A stretch of 20,659 bases of DNA from Bacillota bacterium. Lineage in GTDB: Bacteria > Bacillota > Clostridia > Acetivibrionales > DSM-1351. The translations under genes were made by a program, and so were the position numbers. The DNA lies in contig JAEYTP010000118.1 of NCBI GenBank assembly GCA_023433945.1, forward strand, positions 1-20,659. The letters run 5' to 3'. Below are positions 7,136 to 14,826 of this stretch, piece after piece; the stretch's first letter is position 1, and each line of letters begins with the position of its first letter. Under the pieces are notes generated by a model. The model was not told the origin of the DNA. It ran no database searches and saw only the letters and a program-made list of their open reading frames with translations.

Positions 7136-8455
7136 ATGAAAAAAGTACTAATTGTTGGTCTGTTATGCTTATCACTTTTAATTACTATGCTATCAGGGTG
7201 TGGAAACAATACCACAGCCGAACAAAGTGTCTCATCAGCTCCACAGTCACAAGCGGCAGTATCATCAGAAGATACTACGAGTAAAGAGCCTGTTACAATT
7301 ACATATGGGCTTTGGGATACTAACCAGGCAGTGGGCATCAAGAAGATGGCAGATGAGTTCACCGCAGCAAATCCTGGGATAAAAATAGAATTACAGGTAA
7401 ATGGATGGAGTGATTACTGGACCGCACTTGAAGCAGCTGCTTCAGCAGGCACTTTACCTGATACATTCTGGATGCATTCAAATAATATTTATAAGTATGC
7501 GTCAAATAATATGTTATTGGATTTGACAGATAAAATTGCCTCCAGTGAAAAAGTAAAAATGGAAAATTTCCCTAAGGGTCTTGTGCAGATTTATAATTTC
7601 AACGGGAAACAATTTGCAGTACCAAAGGATTACGACACTATAGGATTATGGTATAACAAGACAATGTTTGATAAGGCTGGGGTAAAATATCCAGATGATA
7701 CATGGACATGGAATGAACTATATGATGCAGCTAAGAAATTAACTAAGGCAGATAAATCTCAATATGGCTTCTTGGCAGCATTACATAGCCAGGAGGGGTA
7801 TTATAACTTCGTTTATCAAAATGGGGGTACTATTATTACTGATGACAAAAAATCTGGCTATGATGATCCAAAAACTATAGAAGCTATGGAATTTTATATA
7901 AAGTTTGTTAAGGATGGGTTATCACCACAGGTGTTTGATGATGCTCAACGTGCACAGGATATGGAGAATGGTTTGTGTGCAATGGGACTATTTGGCTCTT
8001 GGAACCTATCTGGCTTTAGCACAAATGAATATATGAAAAATAATGTTGATGTTACGGTACTTCCTAAGGCTCCAAATGGTGGCAAAGCATCTATATTTAA
8101 TGGTCTAGGTCTAGCAATTGCACCGAATACAAAGAATCCTGATGCTGCATGGAAATGGATAGAATATTGCGGTTCAAAGGAAGGCCAATTAAAACAGGCT
8201 GAGCTAGGTATAGCAATATCCGCATTCAATGGTACTGCAGATGCATGGGTAAATTCTAACAAGACATTTAATATTAAGTGTTTTATTGATATGGTCCAAT
8301 ATGCTCAAATAAGACCTTACTCAAACACAACTTCAGTATGGGAAGATAAGGCATACGAAGCTTTAAAAGGAGCCTTTACTGGAGAAAAGACAGTTGAGCA
8401 GGCTTGTAAGGACGCTGCAAAGTCAATGAATGATAGCCTTGCACAGGAGAAATAA
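7136..8455 (+). CDS. sugar ABC transporter substrate-binding lipoprotein (family 1)
   Basis: This 439-residue protein is an extracellular solute-binding protein anchored to the membrane by lipid. The signal peptide MKKVLIVGLLCLSLLITM is followed by the lipobox LSGC (19-22), so Cys22 is the modified N-terminus. A Ser/Thr/Ala-rich linker (23-52) leads to the binding domain, starting TITYGLWDTNQAVG. Features typical of family 1 sugar-binding proteins include LPDTFWMHS (residues around 105), YNKTMFDKAG and a late GLGLAIAPNTKNPDAAWKWIEY segment. AAGGAGGA gives a strong ribosome binding site. It is the first gene of a transport operon ending in an alpha-galactosidase, so raffinose/melibiose-type galactosides are the likely ligands. 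That specificity is inferred from context. Confidence 0.93.
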   Translation: MKKVLIVGLLCLSLLITMLSGCGNNTTAEQSVSSAPQSQAAVSSEDTTSKEPVTITYGLWDTNQAVGIKKMADEFTAANPGIKIELQVNGWSDYWTALEAAASAGTLPDTFWMHSNNIYKYASNNMLLDLTDKIASSEKVKMENFPKGLVQIYNFNGKQFAVPKDYDTIGLWYNKTMFDKAGVKYPDDTWTWNELYDAAKKLTKADKSQYGFLAALHSQEGYYNFVYQNGGTIITDDKKSGYDDPKTIEAMEFYIKFVKDGLSPQVFDDAQRAQDMENGLCAMGLFGSWNLSGFSTNEYMKNNVDVTVLPKAPNGGKASIFNGLGLAIAPNTKNPDAAWKWIEYCGSKEGQLKQAELGIAISAFNGTADAWVNSNKTFNIKCFIDMVQYAQIRPYSNTTSVWEDKAYEALKGAFTGEKTVEQACKDAAKSMNDSLAQEK

Positions 8456-8471
8456 GCCATAATGGCCAGGG

Positions 8472-8513
8472 TGTAATGCATATAGTAGCGATTAGGGCGC
8501 TATATGCATTACA
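8472..8513 (+). promoter_or_regulatory. intercistronic stem-loop between binding protein and permease
   Basis: A perfect 14-bp stem (8472-8485 with 8500-8513, core TAATGCATATAG/CTATATGCATTA) encloses a 14-nt loop. It starts 16 nt after the binding-protein stop codon and has no T-tract, so it does not look like a normal terminator. In other sugar ABC operons such structures protect the upstream mRNA from 3' decay and raise the binding-protein level relative to the permeases. That role here is inference. Confidence 0.75.
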
Positions 8514-8541
8514 ATTAGGCCTATCAGGAGGATAAAATCAT

Positions 8542-9441
8542 ATGGGTGGACAACTTAAAAAGCATAAGTATTCCGAGTGGTTATGGGCTTGGTGCTTAAT
8601 TGCACCTACTGTTATTGGACTTGTTATTCTTAATATTATTCCAGCAGTACAAACCTTATATTTAAGTTTTTTTAAGAGCGGAGATTTTGGAAGGGGTAAC
8701 ATCTTTGTAGGTATTTCAAACTATAAAAAAATGTTTTTAGACCCTCAGGTCTGGCATGCAGTTGGAAATACATTATTATATACATTATATGTTGTTCCTA
8801 TAGGAGTTTTTATATCTGCAATATTAGCAGTCATGCTTAATAAAAAGATATATGCACAAGGTACATATCGTGCTATCTATTACATACCTGTAGTAGCAAC
8901 CCCTGCGGCGGTAACTATGCTATGGAGATGGTTATATAATTATAACTTTGGTTTAATAAATGTCGTGTTTAACAAGATAGGGTTTGAATCGGTTAAATGG
9001 ATTGATAACCCAAGTATAGCCCTTTTATCTATTGCTATTATAGGTATTTGGAGCACTGTTGGATACAATATGATATTAATTCTTTCAGGCTTACAAGAGA
9101 TACCGGTAGTCTATTATGAAGCGTCGGAAATTGACGGAGCAAGTGCGTTTGCAAAGTTCTTCAAAATCACAATTCCTATGATATCTTCAACACTTTTTTT
9201 TGTAATAATTACTTCTATTATTCAATGTATGCAGGTATTTGATGTTATCTATATGATGGTGGGGGTTGCAAATCCATCGTATGATAAGACAGTATCATTA
9301 GTGTACTTATTCTATAATAATTCGTTTAAGTACTTAGATAAGGGGTATGGATCAGCTATCGTAATGCTACTTCTCATAATCATAGCCTTTATAACTCTTA
9401 TTCAAGTAAAACTCCAAAATAAATGGGTTAATTATAATTAG
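8542..9441 (+). CDS. sugar ABC transporter permease, MalF/UgpA type
   Basis: This 299-residue integral membrane subunit forms part of the sugar translocation channel. Hydrophobic segments lie near residues 15-37, 75-98, 110-131, 158-184, 212-240 and 267-290, giving six membrane helices. The cytoplasmic EAA loop that docks on the ATPase is visible at 192-212 (YEASEIDGASAFAKFFKITIP), with the conserved DGA. AGGAGG (8526-8531) precedes the ATG. It follows the binding protein by 86 nt, a gap that holds the stem-loop. It is followed after 10 nt by the second permease, with which it would form a heterodimer. Confidence 0.94.
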   Translation: MGGQLKKHKYSEWLWAWCLIAPTVIGLVILNIIPAVQTLYLSFFKSGDFGRGNIFVGISNYKKMFLDPQVWHAVGNTLLYTLYVVPIGVFISAILAVMLNKKIYAQGTYRAIYYIPVVATPAAVTMLWRWLYNYNFGLINVVFNKIGFESVKWIDNPSIALLSIAIIGIWSTVGYNMILILSGLQEIPVVYYEASEIDGASAFAKFFKITIPMISSTLFFVIITSIIQCMQVFDVIYMMVGVANPSYDKTVSLVYLFYNNSFKYLDKGYGSAIVMLLLIIIAFITLIQVKLQNKWVNYN

Positions 9442-9451
9442 GAGGAATTGT

Positions 9452-10282
9452 ATGACTAAGAAACGTGATTTTATAACTAGCTTAATTCATATTTTACTTA
9501 TATTAGGTTCACTTGTTATGATCCTCCCATTTGTATGGATGGTCTTAACATCGTTTAAAACTATTTCAGAGGCGACATCAATGAATCCGTTTGTAGTTTT
9601 ACCTATAGAATGGAGATTTGACAATTACATTTCTGCTATTAATCAGAACAATTTTTTAAGGCTTTATTTTAACACCTTTTCCATGATACTAATCAATGTT
9701 GGATGTGCGTTGGTCTTTAGCTCAATGGCTGCTTATGCTTTTGCGAGACTGAAGTTTCCGGGCAAAAATTTCTGCTTCGGTTTAGTTTTATTTCAAATGA
9801 TGATACCTACGCAGATTTTTATCATACCGCAGTATATGATGGTAGATAAGCTCGGTGCAAGAAATACCATATTTGCACTTGTATTTCCTGGCTTGGTTAG
9901 TGCCTTTGGAACATTTTTGCTAAGACAGTTTTTCAAGGGAATACCAGATGAATTAGAACAATCGGCACAAATTGATGGATGCAATATTGGCCAAACTTTT
10001 TTAAGAATTATGCTCCCTCAAGTTAAGTCTGGTTTAGTAGCATTAAGCATCTTTACAGCCTTATTCGCTTTCAAGAATTTAATGTGGCCATTAATAGTAA
10101 ATTCCAGTAATGATGCGGCTACTCTTGCTTCTGCTTTAGCTAAAATCCAAAGCGCGTATTCCGTAAACTACCCAGTGCTGATGGCTGCATCTGTACTAGC
10201 AATATGGCCAATGATTCTGTTATATTTATTTTTCCAAAAGCAGTTTATACAGAGTGTGACGACATCTGGCTTAACTATTTAA
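9452..10282 (+). CDS. sugar ABC transporter permease, MalG/UgpE type
   Basis: This 276-residue protein is the partner permease of the importer. It has six predicted membrane helices: near residues 10-34, 74-97, 107-127, 138-160, 193-212 and 240-262. The EAA loop (about 164-190, IPDELEQSAQIDGCNIGQTF) ends in IMLPQ, as in the MalG group; the usual Ala-Gly after Asp-Gly is Cys-Asn here, a minor variation. The N-terminal LPFVWMVLTSFK segment is typical of the family. TAGGAGGAATTG gives a good ribosome binding site, and the 10-nt gap to the first permease indicates tight coupling. The ATPase that powers this pair is not encoded anywhere in the window. Confidence 0.94.
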   Translation: MTKKRDFITSLIHILLILGSLVMILPFVWMVLTSFKTISEATSMNPFVVLPIEWRFDNYISAINQNNFLRLYFNTFSMILINVGCALVFSSMAAYAFARLKFPGKNFCFGLVLFQMMIPTQIFIIPQYMMVDKLGARNTIFALVFPGLVSAFGTFLLRQFFKGIPDELEQSAQIDGCNIGQTFLRIMLPQVKSGLVALSIFTALFAFKNLMWPLIVNSSNDAATLASALAKIQSAYSVNYPVLMAASVLAIWPMILLYLFFQKQFIQSVTTSGLTI

Positions 10283-10298
10283 GCCAAAGGAGGATTAG

Positions 10299-12509
10299 AT
10301 GCCAATAGAATTCCACAGTCAAAGTAAGGAATTTCATATTTACAATAATGATATAAGTTATATATTATATATACTACCAAATAACCAAATTGGTAATTTA
10401 TATTATGGTAAGAGAGTTAACGATAAGCAATCTTTCAAGTACTTATTTCAAGAGGCGCATCGTTCATTAGCGGCTAATGTATTTGAGGATAGTAATACTT
10501 TTTCTTTACAGCATACTGCACAGGAGTATCCTGCTTATGGTGTAACAGATTTTCATTATCCTGCATTTGAGATTAAACAAAATAACGGTAGTAGAATTAC
10601 ATGCTTTGAATATCAATCGTATAGTATTTACTCAGGTAAGAACAAATTGATAGACCTGCCTTCAACTTATGTTGAAGAAGATAGTGAGGCGCAAACACTT
10701 GAGATAATACTATATGACAAGGTGATAGAAACTGAGATTATATTATTCTATACTATTTTTAACGATTACCCTGTAATAGCACGTAGTACGAAGTTTATTC
10801 AAAAGGGCAACCAAGCTGTGATATTGGAACGTGCCATGAGTACCTGTGTAGACTTACCAGATAGCAAGTTTAACTTGATTCATCTGGCAGGCGCTTGGTC
10901 AAGAGAAAGGCATATAAAAGAAAAAAGAATCGAGGTTGGAATCCAGGCAATATATAGTATGAGAGGTACCAGTAGCGCTGAACACAACCCTTTTATTGCA
11001 CTAAAAAGACCTAATACAGATGAATTTAATGGAGAAGTGTACGGTTTTAGCTTGATTTATAGTGGGAACCATTTAGAACAGGTAGAATTGGATACCCACG
11101 ATATGACCCGTATTACTATTGGAATACATCCTGATACATTTGAGTGGCAGCTTAATTGTGGAGAGAGTTTTCAAACCCCAGAGGCTATACTTGTATACTC
11201 TAACGCTGGTCTTAACAAAATGAGTCAGACTTTTCATAAACTATTTAGAACGAGATTAGTGACTGGGCAGTGGAGGGATAAAGTAAGGCCAATACTAATA
11301 AACAATTGGGAAGCCACAGAGATGAATTTTACAGAGGATAAAATTTTAAGTATTGCAAGAGCAAGTAAAGAACTTGGTATAGAGCTTTTTGTACTTGATG
11401 ATGGCTGGTTTGGCAAAAGAGATAATGACAGAGCAGGTTTAGGAGATTGGTACGTATCTAATTTTAATAAGCTTCCCAGTGGGATTGCCGGACTAGCAGA
11501 TAAAATTGAATCACTGGGTATGAGTTTTGGTTTGTGGTTTGAACCTGAGATGGTAAATAAGGATAGTGATCTATATAGAGCACATCCAGAATGGATTATA
11601 TCTACCCCAAACAGAAGAGTATCGGTATGTAGAAATCAGTATGTACTGGATTTTTCTAGGAAAGAAGTAGTTGATTACATATACTCTTTAATGGAAAGAG
11701 TCTTGAGTACTGCTAAAATATCGTATGTGAAATGGGATATGAATAGGTACATTACAGAGTGTTATTCAGCAGATAAGGATTCTAGTGATCAGGGGAAAGT
11801 TTTTCATCAATATATTCTTGGGGTGTATAGCCTATATCAGCGATTAACTATGAGATTCCCTCATATTTTATTTGAGTCATGTTCTAGCGGGGGAGCAAGA
11901 TTTGATCCAGGCATTTTGCACTATGCACCACAAACATGGACTAGTGATGACACAGATGCAATTGAACGTTTAAAAATACAGTATGGGACATCCATGGTGT
12001 ATCCGATTAGTAGTATGGGTGCGCATGTATCTGCGTGTCCTAATTTGCAGGTTGGGAGAACTACACCTATTGAAACTCGCGCAAATGTTGCTTTTTTTGG
12101 AGTGTTAGGGTATGAATTGGACATAACATTGCTATCTGTGGAAGAAAAACAAAAGGTAAAGGATCAAATTAGCTTTTATAAAGCTCATAGGCACTTGTTG
12201 TTATATGGAAATTTCTATCGTATTTCTAGCCCTTTTGAAGGAAATATTGTTTCATGGGTGGTAGTTTCAGAAGATAAGTCGGAGGCAATAGCGGGCTACT
12301 ATAAAATATTAAATGGTTCTAATGAAGGTTGGAAGAGGTTTAAACTAGCAGGCCTGGAGGATGACAAACTTTATATTTTAAATAATGACAGTTCAAACTC
12401 TTTTTATGGGAATGAACTAATGAACATTGGCATAGTTATTGAACAAAAGGACCTTTGTTTTAATGCAAATGATTTTTCGTCTGTCATATATTATATAAAG
12501 GCTATATAA
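10299..12509 (+). CDS. alpha-galactosidase, glycoside hydrolase family 36
   Basis: This 736-residue enzyme removes terminal alpha-1,6-galactose from melibiose, raffinose, stachyose and related oligosaccharides. There is no signal peptide, so it is cytoplasmic and acts on imported sugar. An N-terminal beta-supersandwich (about 1-320) precedes the catalytic barrel (about 325-640) and a C-terminal beta domain. Active-site motifs are intact: VLDDGWFGKRDND (365-377), LWFEPEM (412-418), YVKWDMNR (476-483) with nucleophile Asp480, CSSGGARFD (528-536), and WTSDDTDA (547-554) with Asp550 as acid/base. Both positions fit the two catalytic aspartates of characterised tetrameric GH36 enzymes. Length is typical of bacterial members (about 730). 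AAGGAGG (10287-10293) precedes the ATG, 16 nt after the permease stop, so it is the last gene of the operon. Confidence 0.96.
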   Translation: MPIEFHSQSKEFHIYNNDISYILYILPNNQIGNLYYGKRVNDKQSFKYLFQEAHRSLAANVFEDSNTFSLQHTAQEYPAYGVTDFHYPAFEIKQNNGSRITCFEYQSYSIYSGKNKLIDLPSTYVEEDSEAQTLEIILYDKVIETEIILFYTIFNDYPVIARSTKFIQKGNQAVILERAMSTCVDLPDSKFNLIHLAGAWSRERHIKEKRIEVGIQAIYSMRGTSSAEHNPFIALKRPNTDEFNGEVYGFSLIYSGNHLEQVELDTHDMTRITIGIHPDTFEWQLNCGESFQTPEAILVYSNAGLNKMSQTFHKLFRTRLVTGQWRDKVRPILINNWEATEMNFTEDKILSIARASKELGIELFVLDDGWFGKRDNDRAGLGDWYVSNFNKLPSGIAGLADKIESLGMSFGLWFEPEMVNKDSDLYRAHPEWIISTPNRRVSVCRNQYVLDFSRKEVVDYIYSLMERVLSTAKISYVKWDMNRYITECYSADKDSSDQGKVFHQYILGVYSLYQRLTMRFPHILFESCSSGGARFDPGILHYAPQTWTSDDTDAIERLKIQYGTSMVYPISSMGAHVSACPNLQVGRTTPIETRANVAFFGVLGYELDITLLSVEEKQKVKDQISFYKAHRHLLLYGNFYRISSPFEGNIVSWVVVSEDKSEAIAGYYKILNGSNEGWKRFKLAGLEDDKLYILNNDSSNSFYGNELMNIGIVIEQKDLCFNANDFSSVIYYIKAI

Positions 12510-12569
12510 TTGTAACTCTTTGTAATTATGATGACATCCCTGGAGGCAAGAACGTTTTCTGGATATATG

Positions 12570-13457
12570 TTATTTGCCCTTTAAATCGGAATGATCTAGC
12601 TCTTCATTTTGCTCTCGGAAAGCCTTGGGGCTGATCTGATGTAATATTTTAAAAACTTTAGAGAATGTTAGCGGATCGGGATAGCCTACATTTTGTGAAA
12701 TAGCATTAATGGGCAAAGAAGTTGTTTTTAATAGGTAACAAGCTTTAGCCATACGATAATTAATAATATATTGTTGAGGGGAAATGTGCATAGATTTTTT
12801 AAAAATATTAGTAAAATAGCTTCTGTCAATGCCAATATAGTTTGCGATATCATTAACCTTAATATCTCTATGATAATTATGATCTATAAATTCAAGTGCA
12901 TGTTCTACATAAACTTGATAAGGGTAGTCATGTGCACCACTTTGAATACTTGTCTCGTTTTTCTCATCAATGAGATTTGCAAGGAACATAAAAAGGAATG
13001 CTTCCCTTTTTAAATCATTAGAATAGGTTAGCTGACTTGAATTTAACATCTCTTTTACACAATCAATTAACTTATCCTCATGATGAAACTTCACTATTCT
13101 GCTTTTTTGCCCAAAGCATGCATGAGTTAAGCATGCCTCAGCCTTTACTCCGCCAAATCCAATCCATATGTATGTCCATGGATCATCAAAATCTGCCTGA
13201 TAATATGTTGTCTCACCGGGGTATATTAGAAACGCATCGTGCTTTGCCAAGTAATATGTTTTACCATCCGCCTTAAATATGCCCTTGCCATCTATTATGT
13301 AATGAATCAGATATTCTGAACGACTTATTGGGCCATAAAAGTGTCCAGGATCGCATACTTCCATGCCACAATAACTTAAATATAAATCTACAGAATGTTT
13401 TTTTAGATATTCTAGACATTTATATCGCACTGAATTGGTATATTTAGGATTATTCAT
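12570..13457 (-). CDS. AraC-family transcriptional regulator with N-terminal cupin domain
   Basis: This 295-residue DNA-binding regulator has an N-terminal cupin-type sensor (about 35-130) with the family signature HYIIDGKGIFKADGKTYYL (52-70) followed by DAFLIYPGETTYYQAD. The C-terminal AraC domain (about 185-285) has two helix-turn-helix units: IKVNDIANYIGIDRSYFTNIFK (199-220) and the second in PINAISQNVGYPDPLTFSKVF (249-269). This architecture is common in MsmR/RafR-like activators of alpha-galactoside genes. The gene converges on the alpha-galactosidase gene and is most likely its regulator, binding sugar through the cupin; this is inference from position. GGGAG lies 9 nt before the ATG. 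I see no terminator in the 60 bp between the two stop codons. Confidence 0.92.
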   Translation of the reverse strand: MNNPKYTNSVRYKCLEYLKKHSVDLYLSYCGMEVCDPGHFYGPISRSEYLIHYIIDGKGIFKADGKTYYLAKHDAFLIYPGETTYYQADFDDPWTYIWIGFGGVKAEACLTHACFGQKSRIVKFHHEDKLIDCVKEMLNSSQLTYSNDLKREAFLFMFLANLIDEKNETSIQSGAHDYPYQVYVEHALEFIDHNYHRDIKVNDIANYIGIDRSYFTNIFKKSMHISPQQYIINYRMAKACYLLKTTSLPINAISQNVGYPDPLTFSKVFKILHQISPKAFREQNEELDHSDLKGK

Positions 13458-13490
13458 TTAGCGAAGCTCCCATAAATTTTTATTAAATTA

Positions 13491-13519
13491 ATTTTACCAT
13501 TTGTTTATTAGAAATTCAA
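13491..13519 (-). promoter_or_regulatory. promoter of the AraC-family gene, with overlapping inverted repeat
   Basis: On the minus strand TTGAAT (13519-13514) and TAAAAT (13496-13491) are 17 bp apart, ahead of the AraC-family start codon at 13457. TTTACCA (13493-13499) and TGGTAAA (13524-13530) form a 7-bp inverted repeat that brackets the promoter with a 24-bp interval. This is a possible autoregulatory site. Confidence 0.5.
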
Positions 13520-13600
13520 TTATTGGTAAATTATGCAGATTTTTTAAAAAGTTTAGTACCTGATAATAAAAATGTTCTCGCATTACTTATAGTTATTTGA

Positions 13601-13606
13601 TATAAT
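13601..13606 (+). promoter_or_regulatory. extended -10 promoter of the deacetylase gene
   Basis: TATAAT (13601-13606) is preceded by TGA (13598-13600), an extended -10 (TGnTATAAT). No good -35 is present at the normal distance. The start point would be near 13613, giving a leader of only about 28 nt. The box overlaps the inverted repeat described at 13602-13638. Confidence 0.65.
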
Positions 13607-13638
13607 ACCTATATATCTTTGGGGAATATAGGTATTAT
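13602..13638. repeat. 13-bp perfect inverted repeat over the deacetylase promoter and leader
   Basis: ATAATACCTATAT (13602-13614) is the exact reverse complement of ATATAGGTATTAT (13626-13638), with an 11-bp centre. The left arm covers most of the -10 box. The right arm covers the Shine-Dalgarno region (AGG at 13630-13632) and ends two bases before the ATG. A repressor-type operator is the likeliest reading. Confidence 0.8.
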
Positions 13639-13640
13639 GC

Positions 13641-14729
13641 ATGTTTAAATTCAAGAAATTTTTCAACAAACAACTTGTTTATTCTACGATAATCCTACTT
13701 TTTATAGGTATTACAATAATCCTTGTTTGGTGTATTAATGAAACTTCTATTTTTAAAGATAAAAATTCTGAACAAAACAATACGTCAAGTACAATATCCT
13801 CAACTAATCAGAAAGCTAATAATTCGACTGAATATACTATACAGACGCCTAGCTCTATTAATGTATTGACTCCTTCTGCCATACAGACACCTGTAACATC
13901 GTCATCAGTAAATACTGCTACACAACAAACGTCCTCTGCTATACAGGCACCTGCTGCGTCGTCAGATATTACTTCTACCTCGCAAACACCGGCAGCAATC
14001 CAGAAACCCTTAGCAACTCAGACATCTGCATCAACACCTGCTGGTATTAACGCAGACAGTGAAAAATACTCACAGGCTAGTAAGGCAATATTTGCTGGGC
14101 CTAAAAAAATGCATGTTTCTATTACTTTTGATGATGGCTATGACCGTACTGCTATAAAGAAGGTCCTTGATGTACTAAAAGAAGAAAAATTAAGCGCAAC
14201 CTTTTTTGTGATAGGAAAGAATCTTAACCAAAATACAGAGCTTTGGAAGAGAGCGGTAAATGAAGGGCATGAGGTTTGTAATCATACCTACTACCACCAA
14301 CTCTTGGGTAAAATGAGCGATGAAAAAATAATTAAGGAGTTTACAGATTGGGAAGAGGCAGCAGAAAAAATACTTGGGGCAGAATATATGGTTAGAATGA
14401 AGCGAGACTTCCCATTTATAAGGCTACCAGGTGGAGACGGTAACAATAACAAGAGAATTTTGTACTTGGCACAGAGCCTAGGTTACAAAGTCATTGGGTG
14501 GGACACTGACAGCTATACTGGTATTATCAGGCAAATGGAAAAGAATAAACAGTCCAAAGACGAAATAGCCAAGCAGGTTTCTGTATATATACCCAAGGTA
14601 GCAAAAAAGGGATCTATTATTCTCATGCATTTTAATGCATATGATACCACATACTTAAAGCAGACCATTAAAGGCCTACAAGATAAGGGATATGAGATTA
14701 AAAGCATATCTGAGATAATCAAAAATTAA
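13641..14729 (+). CDS. membrane-anchored polysaccharide deacetylase (NodB/CE4 domain)
   Basis: This 362-residue enzyme would remove N- or O-acetyl groups from peptidoglycan or another glycan outside the membrane. A basic N-terminus is followed by one hydrophobic segment (about 12-31), a signal anchor. Residues 36-140 form a Ser/Thr/Pro/Ala-rich spacer with repeated [PS][SA]AIQxP units (78-84, 98-104, 117-123). The NodB domain spans about 155-360. It shows TFDDGYD (162-168, metal-binding Asp165 and catalytic Asp164), NHTYYH (214-219, zinc His215 and His219), RLPGG (261-265) and the final catalytic LMH (328-330), so it appears active. The ribosome binding site is weak and lies within an inverted repeat. 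The gene is divergent from the AraC-family gene and appears to be a single-gene unit. The substrate is not determined by sequence. Confidence 0.9.
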   Translation: MFKFKKFFNKQLVYSTIILLFIGITIILVWCINETSIFKDKNSEQNNTSSTISSTNQKANNSTEYTIQTPSSINVLTPSAIQTPVTSSSVNTATQQTSSAIQAPAASSDITSTSQTPAAIQKPLATQTSASTPAGINADSEKYSQASKAIFAGPKKMHVSITFDDGYDRTAIKKVLDVLKEEKLSATFFVIGKNLNQNTELWKRAVNEGHEVCNHTYYHQLLGKMSDEKIIKEFTDWEEAAEKILGAEYMVRMKRDFPFIRLPGGDGNNNKRILYLAQSLGYKVIGWDTDSYTGIIRQMEKNKQSKDEIAKQVSVYIPKVAKKGSIILMHFNAYDTTYLKQTIKGLQDKGYEIKSISEIIKN

Positions 14730-14730
14730 G

Positions 14731-14759
14731 TTGAAACGTTAGTAAATGTATTCTATAAT
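14731..14759 (+). promoter_or_regulatory. sigma-A promoter of the ahcY-mtaD operon
   Basis: TTGAAA (14731-14736) and TATAAT (14754-14759) have an exact 17-bp spacer. The remaining 67 nt to the ATG at 14827 are AT-rich and too short and unstructured for a SAM or SAH riboswitch. Confidence 0.8.
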
Positions 14760-14826
14760 TTAATATAATAATTTTTACATAATATATAATTCTTTTATAA
14801 AACAAAAATATTTTGGGGGATAAAAA

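Noticed and set aside
8472..8513. Transcription terminator after the binding-protein gene
   Set aside because: The stem is strong but no U-tract follows, and the permease genes downstream have no clear promoter of their own.
12510..12569. Terminator between the convergent alpha-galactosidase and AraC-family genes
   Set aside because: Only a 5-bp GGCAA/TTGCC pair with a loop near 28 nt is visible, too weak to call.
14760..14826. SAM or SAH riboswitch in the leader of the methyl-cycle operon
   Set aside because: Only 67 AT-rich nucleotides lie between promoter and start codon, with no conserved helices.
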